Positions 27,677 through 37,541 are shown, numbered from the stretch's first letter. The stretch: 64,000 nucleotides of DNA from Kaiparowitsia implicata GSE-PSE-MK54-09C (GCA_019359435.1 JAHHHI010000082.1:19139-83138); one strand, 5' to 3'. Program-made: numbers and translations. The notes: generated from the sequence alone by a model not told the origin.

Positions 27677-28744
27677 CTAGCGAAACGGCGGGGAATATAG
27701 TAAGCCACCATTTGTCCAGATGTCATTCAGGCCGCGCTCTAGCCCTAATGGTGTGCTGGTGCCCACATTGCGATCAAACACCTCACCATAGTTGCCCACC
27801 GCACTAATCACATGCACCATGAAGTCGTTGGGGAGCCCTAGCTGAGTCCCTAAATCACCTTCTACACCCAGAAAACGCAGAATTTCAGGGTTATCGCCAC
27901 TAAGAGCTTCATCGACAGAGTCTTGAGTGATGCCAAACTCCTCGGCTTGAATCAGGCCATAGGTGGCCCATTTCACCACATCAAACCAGGCAGAATCACC
28001 ATTAATGGTGGCAGGCCCAAGCGGCTCCTTGGACATGACCGTCTCTAGCAAGACATGATCATCCGGGTTGGGCAGGGTAGTCCGGCGAGCGGCTAATTGA
28101 GATAGGTCAGAGGTGACACCTTCACAACGCCCTTCGGCGTAAGCTGCGTAAGTAGCATCTGAGTCTTGATACTTTAGCTCGCTATAGGTCACACCCAGTT
28201 CCCGCATTCGGTCGGCCAAGTTTAGCTCGGTGGTGGTGCCTGTTTCTACGCAGATAGATGCCCCTTCAAAGTCGGTCAATTCCTGAAAACCGCTGTCAGC
28301 AGTTGCCATCATCCCTTGACCGTCATAGAAGGTCGTGGGAGCAAATTCCAGCGCGTTGCCACCGCCTGCGTCTCGGCTAGAAGTCCAAGTCGTGTTCCGC
28401 GATAGCACGTCGACCTCACCACCAGCCAGAGCCGTAAAGCGCTCTGTGGAGTCTAGGTTGCGGTATTCAATTCTGTCGTCGATGTTCTCAGATTCCCCAA
28501 ATATGGCAGCGGCGATCGCTCGACACACATCCACATCCAGACCTGAGTATTCACCATTAGAATCCACAAAACTAAAGCCTGGAATTGTGCCTTCAACGCC
28601 GCAGATTAACTGCCCGCGAGACTTCACAGTATCAAGAACGCCACTCGTTGACGTGCCATCAGCGCTAGTGGAATCTGTTGAGGTGCATGCAGCGGCGACC
28701 ACAGACACGGATGCCGCCAGCAGCAGAGAACTCAGTTTGCGCAT
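27677..28744 (-). CDS. natF: amino acid ABC transporter substrate-binding protein NatF (lipoprotein)
   Basis: A 355-residue periplasmic binding protein of the AapJ/BztA type for glutamate, aspartate and related amino acids. The N terminus is a lipoprotein signal (KLSSLLLAASVSVVAAAC), with the lipid-carrying Cys near residue 19, then a Ser/Thr/Asp-rich linker. The core has GQLICGVEGTIPGFS, LDVDVCRAIAAA and RNTTWTSSRD, as in family members. The ATG at 28744 is preferred over one seven codons upstream because the signal peptide then starts with MRK. Confidence 0.9.
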   Translation of the reverse strand: MRKLSSLLLAASVSVVAAACTSTDSTSADGTSTSGVLDTVKSRGQLICGVEGTIPGFSFVDSNGEYSGLDVDVCRAIAAAIFGESENIDDRIEYRNLDSTERFTALAGGEVDVLSRNTTWTSSRDAGGGNALEFAPTTFYDGQGMMATADSGFQELTDFEGASICVETGTTTELNLADRMRELGVTYSELKYQDSDATYAAYAEGRCEGVTSDLSQLAARRTTLPNPDDHVLLETVMSKEPLGPATINGDSAWFDVVKWATYGLIQAEEFGITQDSVDEALSGDNPEILRFLGVEGDLGTQLGLPNDFMVHVISAVGNYGEVFDRNVGTSTPLGLERGLNDIWTNGGLLYSPPFR

Positions 28745-29514
28745 AGTTATATCACTCATTTTCACAAAACCAGTTGACCAAGGATATGAACACTCTCGGG
28801 AGATACAAACGCAGCTCTGCGCACAGAGCTGTCACATGCAGTCACCCAATTGGAATCGGAATCGTAGCACAGAGGATTGGTCGTGACCGAGCCATATCGA
28901 ATGCTTCGGATACTCAGAGCTATCGACTCAAGAGATGACTGCCCTGACTAAAGCCGGTAAGCCATGCAGACGCTAGTGCTAAAAACATTAGCGCTTTTCG
29001 AAGAATTAGTTGCATATGCAAAAACATATACAATCCACAGCAAGCTAAGAATCAATCCGAGAAAGCAGCGTTGCCAGGCAGCACCTTCTAAGAAATATAG
29101 GTTAAGCTTTCATTAAAGATGCTGCTGTTAACATTCATAACAGTCCACTGATTTAATAATTCTGTTTGTATCAAATGAAACCAAATCTCATCGGGGCCTC
29201 ATCGGGGCGATCGCCCATCCGACTCCGGTCTTGCAGCAGCGGCTTAGCCCTATTGTGTCGCTGTGGGCTGAGCGGTATTTGCTTGCTGCCTGATTGCCTA
29301 GCAAAACTGGGATGTTGGCAGTGCATTGCCAACATCCCAGTTTCGTTGAGTTTGAACCACTGAATTAATTCGATTAATCCAAGCCGCTGAGTTTGATCCA
29401 AACCGCTGAATTGATGAGCCCCGAAAGCTGAGTCGTTAGGGGGGACTTGGGCACAGTACTGAGCTGATTGATTAACAGGGCAGTAGGGTGCGATCGCGCG
29501 CTCCATCATGAACC
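28745..29514. other. long intergenic region upstream of natF
   Basis: I see no gene in about 770 bp. The natF leader contains a small hairpin (CAGCTCTG/CAGAGCTG, 28812-28831). The stretch 28990-29160 is AT-rich and contains TGCATATGCAAAAACATATACA near 29012, a likely promoter area. A strong hairpin lies at 29304-29343. I found no convincing NtcA site (GTA-N8-TAC). Confidence 0.5.
29304..29343. terminator. strong perfect hairpin
   Basis: AAACTGGGATGTTGGCA (29304-29320) pairs perfectly with TGCCAACATCCCAGTTT (29327-29343) over a 6-nt loop. It could end the small minus-strand gene at 29515-29724, which lies about 170 bp upstream of it, and could work in both directions. Confidence 0.65.
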
Positions 29515-29724
29515 TTAGCGCTCATAGGCCATTTCTCGAATGAGCGGAATCCGAGTGTGAACATATTGGGACACAGGTTCCACTTCATGGGGAGATAGAT
29601 TTTGGATATCACGCAATTGGTTAATCAGCCACTGCTCTAGACGTGCATCGTCAAAGTTTAACAACACGCTCGACTGGGTATTTTCAACCAGTGCCCAGAA
29701 TTTATGGAGTAAGCATGGAGTCAT
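29515..29724 (-). CDS. small conserved cyanobacterial protein
   Basis: A 69-residue acidic, helical protein (LLHKFWALVENTQSSVLLNF, then DDARLEQWLINQL). The pattern resembles a short family seen in many cyanobacteria, of unknown function. There are no Cys pairs or membrane segments. It stands alone, with its own apparent terminator hairpin downstream. Conservation is my recollection and has not been checked by search. Confidence 0.6.
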   Translation of the reverse strand: MTPCLLHKFWALVENTQSSVLLNFDDARLEQWLINQLRDIQNLSPHEVEPVSQYVHTRIPLIREMAYER

Positions 29725-30301
29725 GCGGTTGCCCCCTTAAGACTTTCTTTATATTCGCTTCTACCATAAGCGGATTAACCAGCCTGTGAGCAAGGCAACA
29801 CACAATACGACATAAGTTGTACAAATTCCGTAATAAATTGATTCATTCTGTCATGTGATTAGAGTCGATTATTGTACAGATGCAGCTTAGCTACAGGCTG
29901 GGGTTGCCCCAAGAATCTGTCAAAACCTATGTCTGTATAGTGTGTAGTGGAACCTTCACTAACCCTAAGGCTGAGTGAGCAGCTGTCAAAGTCTTTATCA
30001 TTTATTAATCATTGGGGCGATCGCCCTGTCATTTTTGGTAACAGTCTCAAATCAAGCCCGTTCGCAAAGGCTAAACCATGCTATTAAACTCGCGTTACTC
30101 TCAATTTGGGCTAAGAGAGCTGTGGAGCCTTGTAACTGCAGCAATGCACCCAAAAGCCCTTAATTTGCTGTGCACGACGCGCACGACAAATTAAGGGCTT
30201 AAGCGTAAGCGTATCCCGAACTCATATTCACCCAGCAGAGTGCAGCGGCGAAGCTAGACCAAAGCCGTTGCACTCCAAGATTTGCTAAACCGCTGGCAGG
30301 A
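29725..30301. other. intergenic region with a partial family A element
   Basis: No reliable gene. A 62-codon frame at 29975-30163 runs into the repeat and looks accidental. The stretch 29760-29900 is AT-rich and includes likely promoter sequence for the small minus-strand gene. Confidence 0.45.
30153..30226 (+). repeat. family A element, right half only
   Basis: The second hairpin (AAGCCCTTAATTTG/CAAATTAAGGGCTT, with GTGC..GCGC inside) and the right end CGTATCCCGAACTCA are present, while the left end and first hairpin are missing. It is a truncated copy that abuts the end of the O-antigen ligase-like gene. Confidence 0.6.
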
Positions 30302-31690
30302 TTACAGTCTATTAGGGCGCGCAGAGCGACCCGTAGGGATAGCAGATGGATCTGCCTCGCTGGATAGCCGATCTGAAGATGAGGAAAGCCCACGGTTTAG
30401 TTGCGGCGATCGCAGTTCCGCCATGCGAATTCCGCTGGCGATCGCCACATAGATCACCCAAAACGTGCTGTTGCGCCCCATAATCGTACTTTCTGTCAAG
30501 CTAAATAGCACTGTAAACGCCAAAAACAGAATCGGTAGAAAATACTCAGACGTGTTTGTTTTCTGAAACAACTCTGCGGCCTTAGCGACGCTTGTTAGGT
30601 ACTCGATAGTAAAGATCACCATCCCCACTATGCCCAGCGCCAACAGCAGATCTAGAAACCCATTGTGGGCATGGGGAGGCGTCCACCGCACAGCTCGCCA
30701 AATCTCTGCTGCGTCACTATTCCAACCGCGCCAAAACCCCTCATAGCCATAGCCAAAAAATGGACGAAGCTCAATTTTTTGAATGATTTCAGGCCATAAA
30801 GATGTGCGTCCCGTTAAGGTGGCATCGCGTCCTAAAGAGGTCAGAATCACTTCTGGATTCGCCATCGCGGCAAAAACCCCACCCGACAGCGCTAACAAAA
30901 TTGACATTAAGGCAATAGTGCGGGCCCGAAAGCGCCACCGCAGTGGGCGCAGCAAAAAGAACATCAACATCAGCACCACATAGTTGACGGTAGCCGTCAT
31001 GGATTGAGACATCACCATCAACACCGTGCTGGTGACAAACAGCATCCAGTGCATCAAGCGAAACTGACCTTTCTGGAGCGAACACAGCAGCGCCACCAAG
31101 GCGGCAAACACCATCATCCGCCCCAACACGTTTTTGTGAACGTAAATGCCCCGCCAAGCCCCCGCGTGAACCCCCGCCATCACGCCATACTGCGGCAGCA
31201 CCGCAATAAAAGCCACACTGAGCACGGTACAAATGCCACAGCCCCACGCTAAAAGCTTTAACTGCTGCTTCAGATCAAACCGTGTGCCAAAGTACAACCC
31301 AAACGCACAGGTTCCCACTAGGGCAATGCTGCGAGACATGGTGACGCTAGGAAACGCTGACCACACATAAGAGAGCACCGCCATACCGATTAATAGCGAC
31401 AGCGCCGGTGTTTTGATGATGCTGACCAGTGTTCGCTTCCAGCGCAGCACCAATAGCCCCATAAAGACGGCATACGTCAGCATGAAGATGGCGCGTAACG
31501 CCGCAAAATCAGTCTCTACAGCGGCTTGCTGACCTTCGCTAATGCCGCCCGACATAATGACCTGAAATGGCCCCCCAGAATAGACCACCAGCGAAAATAC
31601 AGTAAACCCATGTTCAAACCAGCGAAACAGGGTGCGAAATGGAATCAAAGATTGGCGGCGATAGGTGGGCTGGGAGATTGCCTGCTGCAT
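30302..31690 (-). CDS. O-antigen ligase family protein
   Basis: A 462-residue membrane protein with about 11-12 segments and the Wzy_C-type loop late in the protein (ATLTGRTSLWPEII, then FFGYGYEGFWRG, then PHAHNGFLDLLLALGIVG). The Arg and His of these motifs are the expected functional residues. Members join or polymerise polysaccharide repeat units at the outer face of the plasma membrane. It may take part in making S-layer, sheath or exopolysaccharide. No glycosyltransferase operon surrounds it. Confidence 0.82.
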   Translation of the reverse strand: MQQAISQPTYRRQSLIPFRTLFRWFEHGFTVFSLVVYSGGPFQVIMSGGISEGQQAAVETDFAALRAIFMLTYAVFMGLLVLRWKRTLVSIIKTPALSLLIGMAVLSYVWSAFPSVTMSRSIALVGTCAFGLYFGTRFDLKQQLKLLAWGCGICTVLSVAFIAVLPQYGVMAGVHAGAWRGIYVHKNVLGRMMVFAALVALLCSLQKGQFRLMHWMLFVTSTVLMVMSQSMTATVNYVVLMLMFFLLRPLRWRFRARTIALMSILLALSGGVFAAMANPEVILTSLGRDATLTGRTSLWPEIIQKIELRPFFGYGYEGFWRGWNSDAAEIWRAVRWTPPHAHNGFLDLLLALGIVGMVIFTIEYLTSVAKAAELFQKTNTSEYFLPILFLAFTVLFSLTESTIMGRNSTFWVIYVAIASGIRMAELRSPQLNRGLSSSSDRLSSEADPSAIPTGRSARPNRL

Positions 31691-31938
31691 AGAGATGCCT
31701 CGCTCAAATCACGTTCAACACAGACTGAAAACAATATAAACACGGAGCGAACCTAGAGCGTCTGAATGCGGCTTGATATGAGCTGTTGTGCAGTTATGCC
31801 ACACAACAGCCTATGCATTTCAGGAACTCTGATCTAATCAATCCACCGATTAATACCATCAATTAATAAATGGATTGACCAGCGCTTAGACCGACTCTGT
31901 TCCCAGACGCCCGAAGGATTAACACAACCCTAGGGGCC

Positions 31939-33633
31939 TTAAACTGGCGTGGAACAGGGCGCTTTAACTGCATCAATCAGAGGCTTACCATCTAGGTGGT
32001 CGGGCAACGGTGCGCCCAACAGGTTGAGGATGGTGGGCGCAAGGTCAACGGTGCTGCCCCCCTCAACGGTCGTGCCAGGTTCGATATCAGGCCCCATTGC
32101 CATGACAAAGCCCCGCGCCCGGTGGGCACCCGGTCGATTGAGCGAAACTGGGCCAATGCGACCCAAGGTAGGATGCTCAATCACATCGGTAGGAATGGGG
32201 TTCCAGGCTACGACCAGATCTGCATGGCAGAGTTTGGGGTTGGTATCGAGGGGATTGTCCACTCGCGTGCGAACAACGTTTTTCACCATCGGCTGCTGAG
32301 TGCGGGCATCGCGCCAGCCATAGAGCATTTCGGTGATTTGGTCGCACAATGCATCATATTCAGCGGGTTCGACGATACCTTCAGCTTCGCGCCCCTTCAG
32401 ATTAATCCGCACCTGTCCATCTGAAAAGCCAGGGATGGCAAAGGCCTTCATCTTAGGCCAGAGGGGGCGATAGAGGTAGCCTGGCATCCACCCCAGCTCT
32501 GTGCCATTGGCCATTAGGGGATAGGGCGACAGCAAGCCATGCTGGCCTTTCTGGAGAAACCGTTTGGGTAGCCAGTTGTTGAGGAATCGTTTGATGGGGT
32601 TGGGTTCGTTGATCGTGCGCCACACTTCCCCGGCCCAGGAGTTGCGGATGGTTTTGGTGTTGGGGGGTGGCACGGGGGCACCGTATTTGCCAGGAGCCAG
32701 CGCCATCTTGCCAGGGTGGTTAAAGCGGTACATGATCTCGCCAATGAGAAACATGCTGAGTAGATCAGTGTTGTTGGCGGCCATGCCGTGAACTGCAAAG
32801 ATTACGACGTTGGCATCCTCGGGAGCTTCGTCAAGAATTTCGCCAATGGCGGCATCGACTCGTTCATAGGCGGTGCGCATTGGGTCGGGTTCGGTTAGCC
32901 CGCTTTGACGCAGGTGATCGTGCAGGAGGTGATCGGGCTGGCTGCGGTCGTAGAGGTCGTGCCCAGCGGAGTGGGTTTCGCCAAAGCCTGTGACAAATAG
33001 ATCCCACTGATCTCGCTTGAGCAGATCTTTAATAACGGCGACGCGAGCTTGGAGGCTATCGGCGATCGCCTGTTGAATCCAAGCTTTATATTTCAGATCC
33101 CACCAGCCGCCGTTATCTTTACGCAGCACTGGGTTTTCGCCATACTTTTCAATAATTTCAGGCAGGACGTTAGACGGCTGAGACACACTTGGCACGAAGG
33201 GATGGTGCCCCCCCCAGCCCAACACCTGAAGACCATTGAGGTTGTCAGAAATGGTGGACACGGGAACGTCGAAGGCGGCCACTTTGTAGTCATCACCCAG
33301 GGCGTAGAACAGCGGAAATTCTTGGTAGTCATAGCCGCGATAGGCATCGCAGCGGACGCCATAGGTTTTAGGATCGTACTCAACGGTGTCCCAAAAGCCG
33401 GTTCTATGAGGCAGCACCCCAGTGCAAAACTGCACCCACAGCGGCTCTGTGGATGAAAACGCTTCGCTGCCACCTGCATAGTAGGCGGTGTTATGGAGCC
33501 TGCCATAGGCACCCCGTTGGCGAATGCGGTTGAGATTTTTAAGATATCCCTGATCCATCCATTTTTCTAAGATGACGGGATCAGCAGAATCTAGGCCAAT
33601 TGCAATAACTGGGTGCTTCACTAGTTCCTCCAC
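31939..33633 (-). CDS. alkaline phosphatase superfamily phosphodiesterase-like protein
   Basis: A 564-residue protein of the type I phosphodiesterase/nucleotide pyrophosphatase group. Metal-binding elements are visible: AIGLDSADP (11-19), GFGETHSAGHDLYD (about 217-230) and FAVHGMAANN (about 281-290). The C-terminal part includes NRPGAHRARGFVMAMGPDI and GSTVDLAPTILNLLG, typical of the superfamily. There is no signal peptide, so the protein is probably cytoplasmic. The substrate is unknown. Confidence 0.82.
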   Translation of the reverse strand: MEELVKHPVIAIGLDSADPVILEKWMDQGYLKNLNRIRQRGAYGRLHNTAYYAGGSEAFSSTEPLWVQFCTGVLPHRTGFWDTVEYDPKTYGVRCDAYRGYDYQEFPLFYALGDDYKVAAFDVPVSTISDNLNGLQVLGWGGHHPFVPSVSQPSNVLPEIIEKYGENPVLRKDNGGWWDLKYKAWIQQAIADSLQARVAVIKDLLKRDQWDLFVTGFGETHSAGHDLYDRSQPDHLLHDHLRQSGLTEPDPMRTAYERVDAAIGEILDEAPEDANVVIFAVHGMAANNTDLLSMFLIGEIMYRFNHPGKMALAPGKYGAPVPPPNTKTIRNSWAGEVWRTINEPNPIKRFLNNWLPKRFLQKGQHGLLSPYPLMANGTELGWMPGYLYRPLWPKMKAFAIPGFSDGQVRINLKGREAEGIVEPAEYDALCDQITEMLYGWRDARTQQPMVKNVVRTRVDNPLDTNPKLCHADLVVAWNPIPTDVIEHPTLGRIGPVSLNRPGAHRARGFVMAMGPDIEPGTTVEGGSTVDLAPTILNLLGAPLPDHLDGKPLIDAVKAPCSTPV

Positions 33634-33941
33634 GAGAGTGACGTTTTCCTAAGTTAGGACGAAGATAGGTGCCAATGAAGTTTTGAACAGCTAGGAAGAC
33701 TAGCAGAATTTGAAGCGACTGCGCCGTTCATTGCTAGCTCTTCAGCCAAAGGCAGGTCGATGCCATCTTCATCTGTTTAGGGCTTCAGTTGTTTTGATTA
33801 TCACTGACCCTCTGGAAGGTGTGTGTATTGTTTAAGTGAGGATCAGGATATGGGGTTGAAGTTTTAGTAAAGTGCTGAGAGATATACGGAGCAGACATTG
33901 GCGTTGTTTGATTTAGGCCCATGAAGCTGAGGCAACTTGCT

Positions 33942-34064
33942 AACGTCAGTTCGGGGTAAGAGGGTTTTGGGGCATCGCGCGACGCGCGATGCCCCAAAAC
34001 CCTTAATGTGCCGTGCGCGTCGCGCACGGCACATTAAGGGTTGAGCTTATCTCGAACTCAGGTT
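33942..34064 (+). repeat. palindromic repeat family A, copy 2
   Basis: A full 123-bp copy with both terminal inverted repeats and both hairpins. Its TTTTGGGGCATCGCG and TAATGTGCCGTGCGCG arms are perfect. TTGCTA occurs on both sides (33937-33942 and 34064-34069), consistent with a target-site duplication. A family B copy starts 34 bp later. Confidence 0.85.
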
Positions 34065-34097
34065 TGCTAGGCTCAGCTAGCGGTCTGCCTGAGGATC

Positions 34098-34205
34098 AAC
34101 GTGAGTTCCGCAGCAGTGTTTCAGCTCTACAGCGCGGGGCTGAAACGCTGCAAAACTTTCCTGTCTGGGTCGTGGGCAGATTTAGGGATTAGCCGAACTG
34201 GCGTT
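34098..34205 (+). repeat. palindromic repeat family B, copy 3
   Basis: The ends AACGTGAGTTCCGC and GCCGAACTGGCGTT are imperfect inverted repeats. The first hairpin is CAGTGTTTCAGC...GCTGAAACGCTG. The second (TTTCCTGTC...GGGCAGA) is weak. AGGAT lies just outside both ends (34092-34096 and 34207-34211). Confidence 0.65.
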
Positions 34206-34279
34206 TAGGATTGGAGTTCAAATGAGTCTGATTCAGGGGTTGGAATCTGGGGTTAGAAGCTGGGCGATCGCCCTCCGAG

Positions 34280-35908
34280 TCAAGATTCGGCATTCTCCAT
34301 CAATGGCTGAAGCTGCTGGTCAAAGCTGCGCCAGCGAGACAGGGCATTGGGATTGGTATCGGCATTGCGACGTAGCAAGGCAATGCCATCGCGGAAGTCG
34401 CGCAGGCCGTAGCGATCGCCCTCTAGCCATTCATTGATCCGCCAACTCATACCAATCAGCGTATTGCGCTCATCGATAAAGGCCGGTTCAAAGAGTTGGG
34501 GATACCACAAATCAATCAAGATAAACTGCACCGTCTTATCAACGCCGTCATCTTCGCGAATGCGGATTTCGGGATAGCGCACCGCAGCGCGACGGTTGGA
34601 GAGATGGGCGATCGCATATCCAGTAGCTGATACGCTGGCGTCATTGGGGATGCGCGCCATCATCGAGCGCATAGCCTGGGCGTGCTGCCACTGCTGCGCG
34701 GGCGAGGCATAGACCCAGGGCTGAAATGAATCGGGGATCACCACCGATAGGGCGCGGTTGGGATTGGAGGTGAGGGTGAGCACCAGCGCCAACACCATGC
34801 ACAGCCGCCAAAACTGCCGCACCCGAGGCTGAAAGAACTGGGGATGCGCTGCCCACCACACAATTGCACCGTAGAATAGGCCAGGGACGATATACAGGGC
34901 ATAGCGCAAGTGCAGAGATAGCGCAGTGGAATCTTGCCGAATCAGAGTTTTAAACAGAGGCGCTGCAATGAGCACCCAGGTGCTCGGCGACAGCAGCGAG
35001 ACAAAGGCCAAGGGCAGCGCTTGCCCCAGGACAAAATTTAGGGTGCGGGCGGGCGGAGACACCAGCTCTTGCAGCAGCCCTAAGGGTTGACGGGCGATCG
35101 CTCCCAAAACCTGCAGCGTCGTCGCTTCCTGATTATCAATAAAATGCCCAAACTGTTCCACCATAAATCGGCGAGAAATATCGTCCGAAAACATGGGCAT
35201 AAGCACCGTCGTAGCCAGCACCACATAGCCCAGGCTCATGGCGCACAGTCCCCCTCCCACCCAGGGATGGCGACGGCTTAGCACAAAATATGCACCAATG
35301 CTAAACAGCACAATCCCCGCATCTTCTCGCACCAGCAGCGTCAGCACCGCCAGCGGCCACAGCAGTCCCCACCAGCGTTTTTCTAGCGCCAGCAGCAGGC
35401 TAAAAAGATACAGCGGCACTTGACTAATATCGTGAAAATTGGCAACCGCCGGGGCAATCACTGCATTGGCGCAGTAATAGCTCAGGGCAATCATGAGCGC
35501 TAGGGGCGGCGCAAGGTGCTGCCGGGCCAAGGCATAGAGCACGATCCCCGCTGCGGCAATCAGGGTGATTTGCAGCACTGATAGCCCTGCTGGAGACTGA
35601 ACCAGGGCGTAGTAGGGCACCCAGAGCAGCAACGCCGGAGTAAAGTGTTGCCCTAGCCGTCGATAGCTCACATCCGGGAATTCCCCATCCTGAATTACGT
35701 TGATGGATTCAGTGGAAGACAGCGAACTCTCAAACCAGCGCCCATGCAGCGTATTCCAAAACACTTGGTTGAAGATGCCTTGATCAAACGCGACGTAGGT
35801 GGGGTAAAACGCGAAATAGCGCTGCAGCGCGAACAGGCAGCACAGCAGCCAAAACACCAAGGCGGCAATGAATAGAATGCGCTGCTCTCGCGTAGTCTTG
35901 ATGATCAC
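34280..35908 (-). CDS. DUF2079 family multi-pass membrane protein
   Basis: A 542-residue protein with about 9-10 membrane segments in the first 400 residues and a soluble C-terminal part. The family signature is in the N-terminal loop (AFDQGIFNQVFWNTLHG, about 39-55). Members resemble GT-C glycosyltransferases in layout and are thought to be envelope enzymes, but no reaction is proven. It follows the family A and B repeats without any operon partner. Confidence 0.82.
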   Translation of the reverse strand: MIIKTTREQRILFIAALVFWLLCCLFALQRYFAFYPTYVAFDQGIFNQVFWNTLHGRWFESSLSSTESINVIQDGEFPDVSYRRLGQHFTPALLLWVPYYALVQSPAGLSVLQITLIAAAGIVLYALARQHLAPPLALMIALSYYCANAVIAPAVANFHDISQVPLYLFSLLLALEKRWWGLLWPLAVLTLLVREDAGIVLFSIGAYFVLSRRHPWVGGGLCAMSLGYVVLATTVLMPMFSDDISRRFMVEQFGHFIDNQEATTLQVLGAIARQPLGLLQELVSPPARTLNFVLGQALPLAFVSLLSPSTWVLIAAPLFKTLIRQDSTALSLHLRYALYIVPGLFYGAIVWWAAHPQFFQPRVRQFWRLCMVLALVLTLTSNPNRALSVVIPDSFQPWVYASPAQQWQHAQAMRSMMARIPNDASVSATGYAIAHLSNRRAAVRYPEIRIREDDGVDKTVQFILIDLWYPQLFEPAFIDERNTLIGMSWRINEWLEGDRYGLRDFRDGIALLRRNADTNPNALSRWRSFDQQLQPLMENAES

Positions 35909-36122
35909 GGCAGATTATGGGGCAGTGGAATAACTGGTTTTAATGGAATAGAGTCGGGATCAAGAAAGGACGGGGTAATTGCCTAATCTCCAAGAGAAAT
36001 TGCCTAATCTCCAAGAGAATATGAGGCAACCGCAACAACCTAAGTTGGATGCAGGGCGATCGCCCCACCCCATCCTCGGCTTGCCAAGACTTGCCTATCT
36101 CCCCTGAAACTCTGCTGATTCG

Positions 36123-36320
36123 CTAAGCGACGGAATACCCAGCGGCGGCGATTGCCGCCTTGATGGCAGCCTCATCCGCAGTCGAGTCTACCTGCACCTG
36201 TTTAGTTTGTGGATCTGCTTGCACAGACGCGGCGGGATCAAGGCCTTGCACGGCTCTGGTAATGGTATCGACACAGGCAGAGCAGGCCATGTCGGCGACA
36301 GTCATTTGAAGCGTTGTCAT
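36123..36320 (-). CDS. Atx1-like heavy-metal-binding chaperone
   Basis: A 65-residue HMA domain with the ferredoxin-like pattern and the metal site CSAC (MACSACVDTI, about residues 9-18). It resembles the cyanobacterial copper chaperone Atx1, which hands Cu(I) to the thylakoid and plasma membrane copper ATPases CtaA and PacS. In Synechocystis Atx1 a His in loop 5 (AGHE) tunes copper transfer; the matching position here is Tyr (AGYS). I chose the ATG at 36320 over the upstream frame start because it gives the standard length. Confidence 0.85.
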   Translation of the reverse strand: MTTLQMTVADMACSACVDTITRAVQGLDPAASVQADPQTKQVQVDSTADEAAIKAAIAAAGYSVA

Positions 36321-36586
36321 GGGGATTCCCTTAACATTCAACCGCTTTTAGTTTACTCTCTTAGGTCTCGCTGCTTGTGCAGACCTGCCGCCAAGCGGTT
36401 CAAAATTTGTGGAAATTGCAGAAATTTCCAAACCTGCAACCATTGTGCTGCATTCTGAAGACGTTGCTGGAGTGAGCAAGGCTAAGGGGAAAGCGTTAGG
36501 TTCATCCCAGGTTTGCAGCCTTCGATTTACAGCGTTGTCCTAGCACGCGGTTGCCGCTCTCACCCTCTCAGGGCTCTCTGGGGTTT

Positions 36587-37471
36587 ATGGATCAGCAGTT
36601 TATTCAACTTTTGGTCAATGGCATTGCGGTGGGCAGCATTATTGCGCTGGCGGCCGTGGGGCTAACGCTTACCTATGGCATTTTGCGTCTCGCGAATTTT
36701 GCCCACGGCGATCTAATGTCGTTGGGCGCTTACTGTGCGCTGACGGCAGAGCGGGTTTTGCCTACAGAGCTGGGGGTGCTGCGAATTTGGGTGGCGATCG
36801 CCCTTGGGGCTCTTCTCACAATTGGCGTGGCGCTGCTGACCGAGCGGCTCATTTGGTCACCCATGCGCGATCGCCGCGCCTCGTCTACCACGCTGATCAT
36901 CATTTCCATTGGGCTGGCGCTGGTGCTGCGTAACGGCATCATTCTGCTGTGGGGCACAGCCAATCAGCGCTACCAGTTGCCGGTGGTCAGCGCGCTCAAT
37001 ATTTTCGGCATTCGCATCACCCAGGGCCGCTTGCTGGTGGTGGGTCTGGCGATTGTGGCGATCGTGGGGCTGCACTACCTGCTGCAACAGACCAAAACGG
37101 GCAAGGCGATGCGCGCTGTTGCCGATAACGTGGATCTGGCGCGGGTGTCGGGCATTAACGTGGAGCGGGTGGTGCAGTGGACCTGGGTGATCGCAGCGGG
37201 GCTAACGGCGGTGGGCGGCGGCATGTATGGGCTGATTACGGCAGTGCGGCCTGATATGGGTTGGTTTTTAATTTTGCCGATGTTTGCGGCGGTCATTTTG
37301 GGTGGCATTGGCAATCCCTATGGGGCGATCGCCGGAGCCTATGTCATCGGCATTGCGCAAGAACTCAGCACGTATTTTCTCCCGGCGGAATACAAGCTGG
37401 CGGTAGCGCTGCTGCTGATGGTGCTGGTGCTATTTGTGCGGCCTCAAGGCATCTTTCGCGGCACCCTATGA
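36587..37471 (+). CDS. livH: branched-chain/neutral amino acid ABC permease (LivH type)
   Basis: A 294-residue permease with about eight segments and the family motifs ANFAHGDLMSLGAY (about 34-47) and GKAMRAVADN (about 172-181). The C terminus is GNPYGAIAGAYVIGIAQE. It corresponds to a permease of the cyanobacterial Nat-I system for hydrophobic and neutral amino acids. The other subunits (LivM, LivF, LivG, binding protein) are absent nearby, which is usual, since nat-I genes are dispersed in cyanobacteria. I set the start at 36587, as the twelve upstream codons do not look conserved. Confidence 0.88.
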   Translation: MDQQFIQLLVNGIAVGSIIALAAVGLTLTYGILRLANFAHGDLMSLGAYCALTAERVLPTELGVLRIWVAIALGALLTIGVALLTERLIWSPMRDRRASSTTLIIISIGLALVLRNGIILLWGTANQRYQLPVVSALNIFGIRITQGRLLVVGLAIVAIVGLHYLLQQTKTGKAMRAVADNVDLARVSGINVERVVQWTWVIAAGLTAVGGGMYGLITAVRPDMGWFLILPMFAAVILGGIGNPYGAIAGAYVIGIAQELSTYFLPAEYKLAVALLLMVLVLFVRPQGIFRGTL

Positions 37472-37516
37472 GGGCGCATTTGCCCTGATCTAAGCTCTAG
37501 AAACCCATTAAAAAAC

Positions 37517-37541
37517 GGAGCGATCACTGGGCGATCGCTCC
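37517..37541 (+). terminator. terminator after livH
   Basis: GGAGCGATC (37517-37525) pairs with GATCGCTCC (37533-37541), followed by ATTTAT. It is built on HIP1-related sequence, 45 bp after the livH stop. The A-rich tract before it suggests bidirectional function. Confidence 0.5.

Noticed and set aside
29975..30163. 62-codon plus-strand frame with a hydrophobic start
   Set aside because: It ends in the family A remnant, has no ribosome site and does not resemble a known small membrane protein.
33785..34027. 80-codon minus-strand frame
   Set aside because: A large part of it is the family A repeat read as protein, so it is not a gene.
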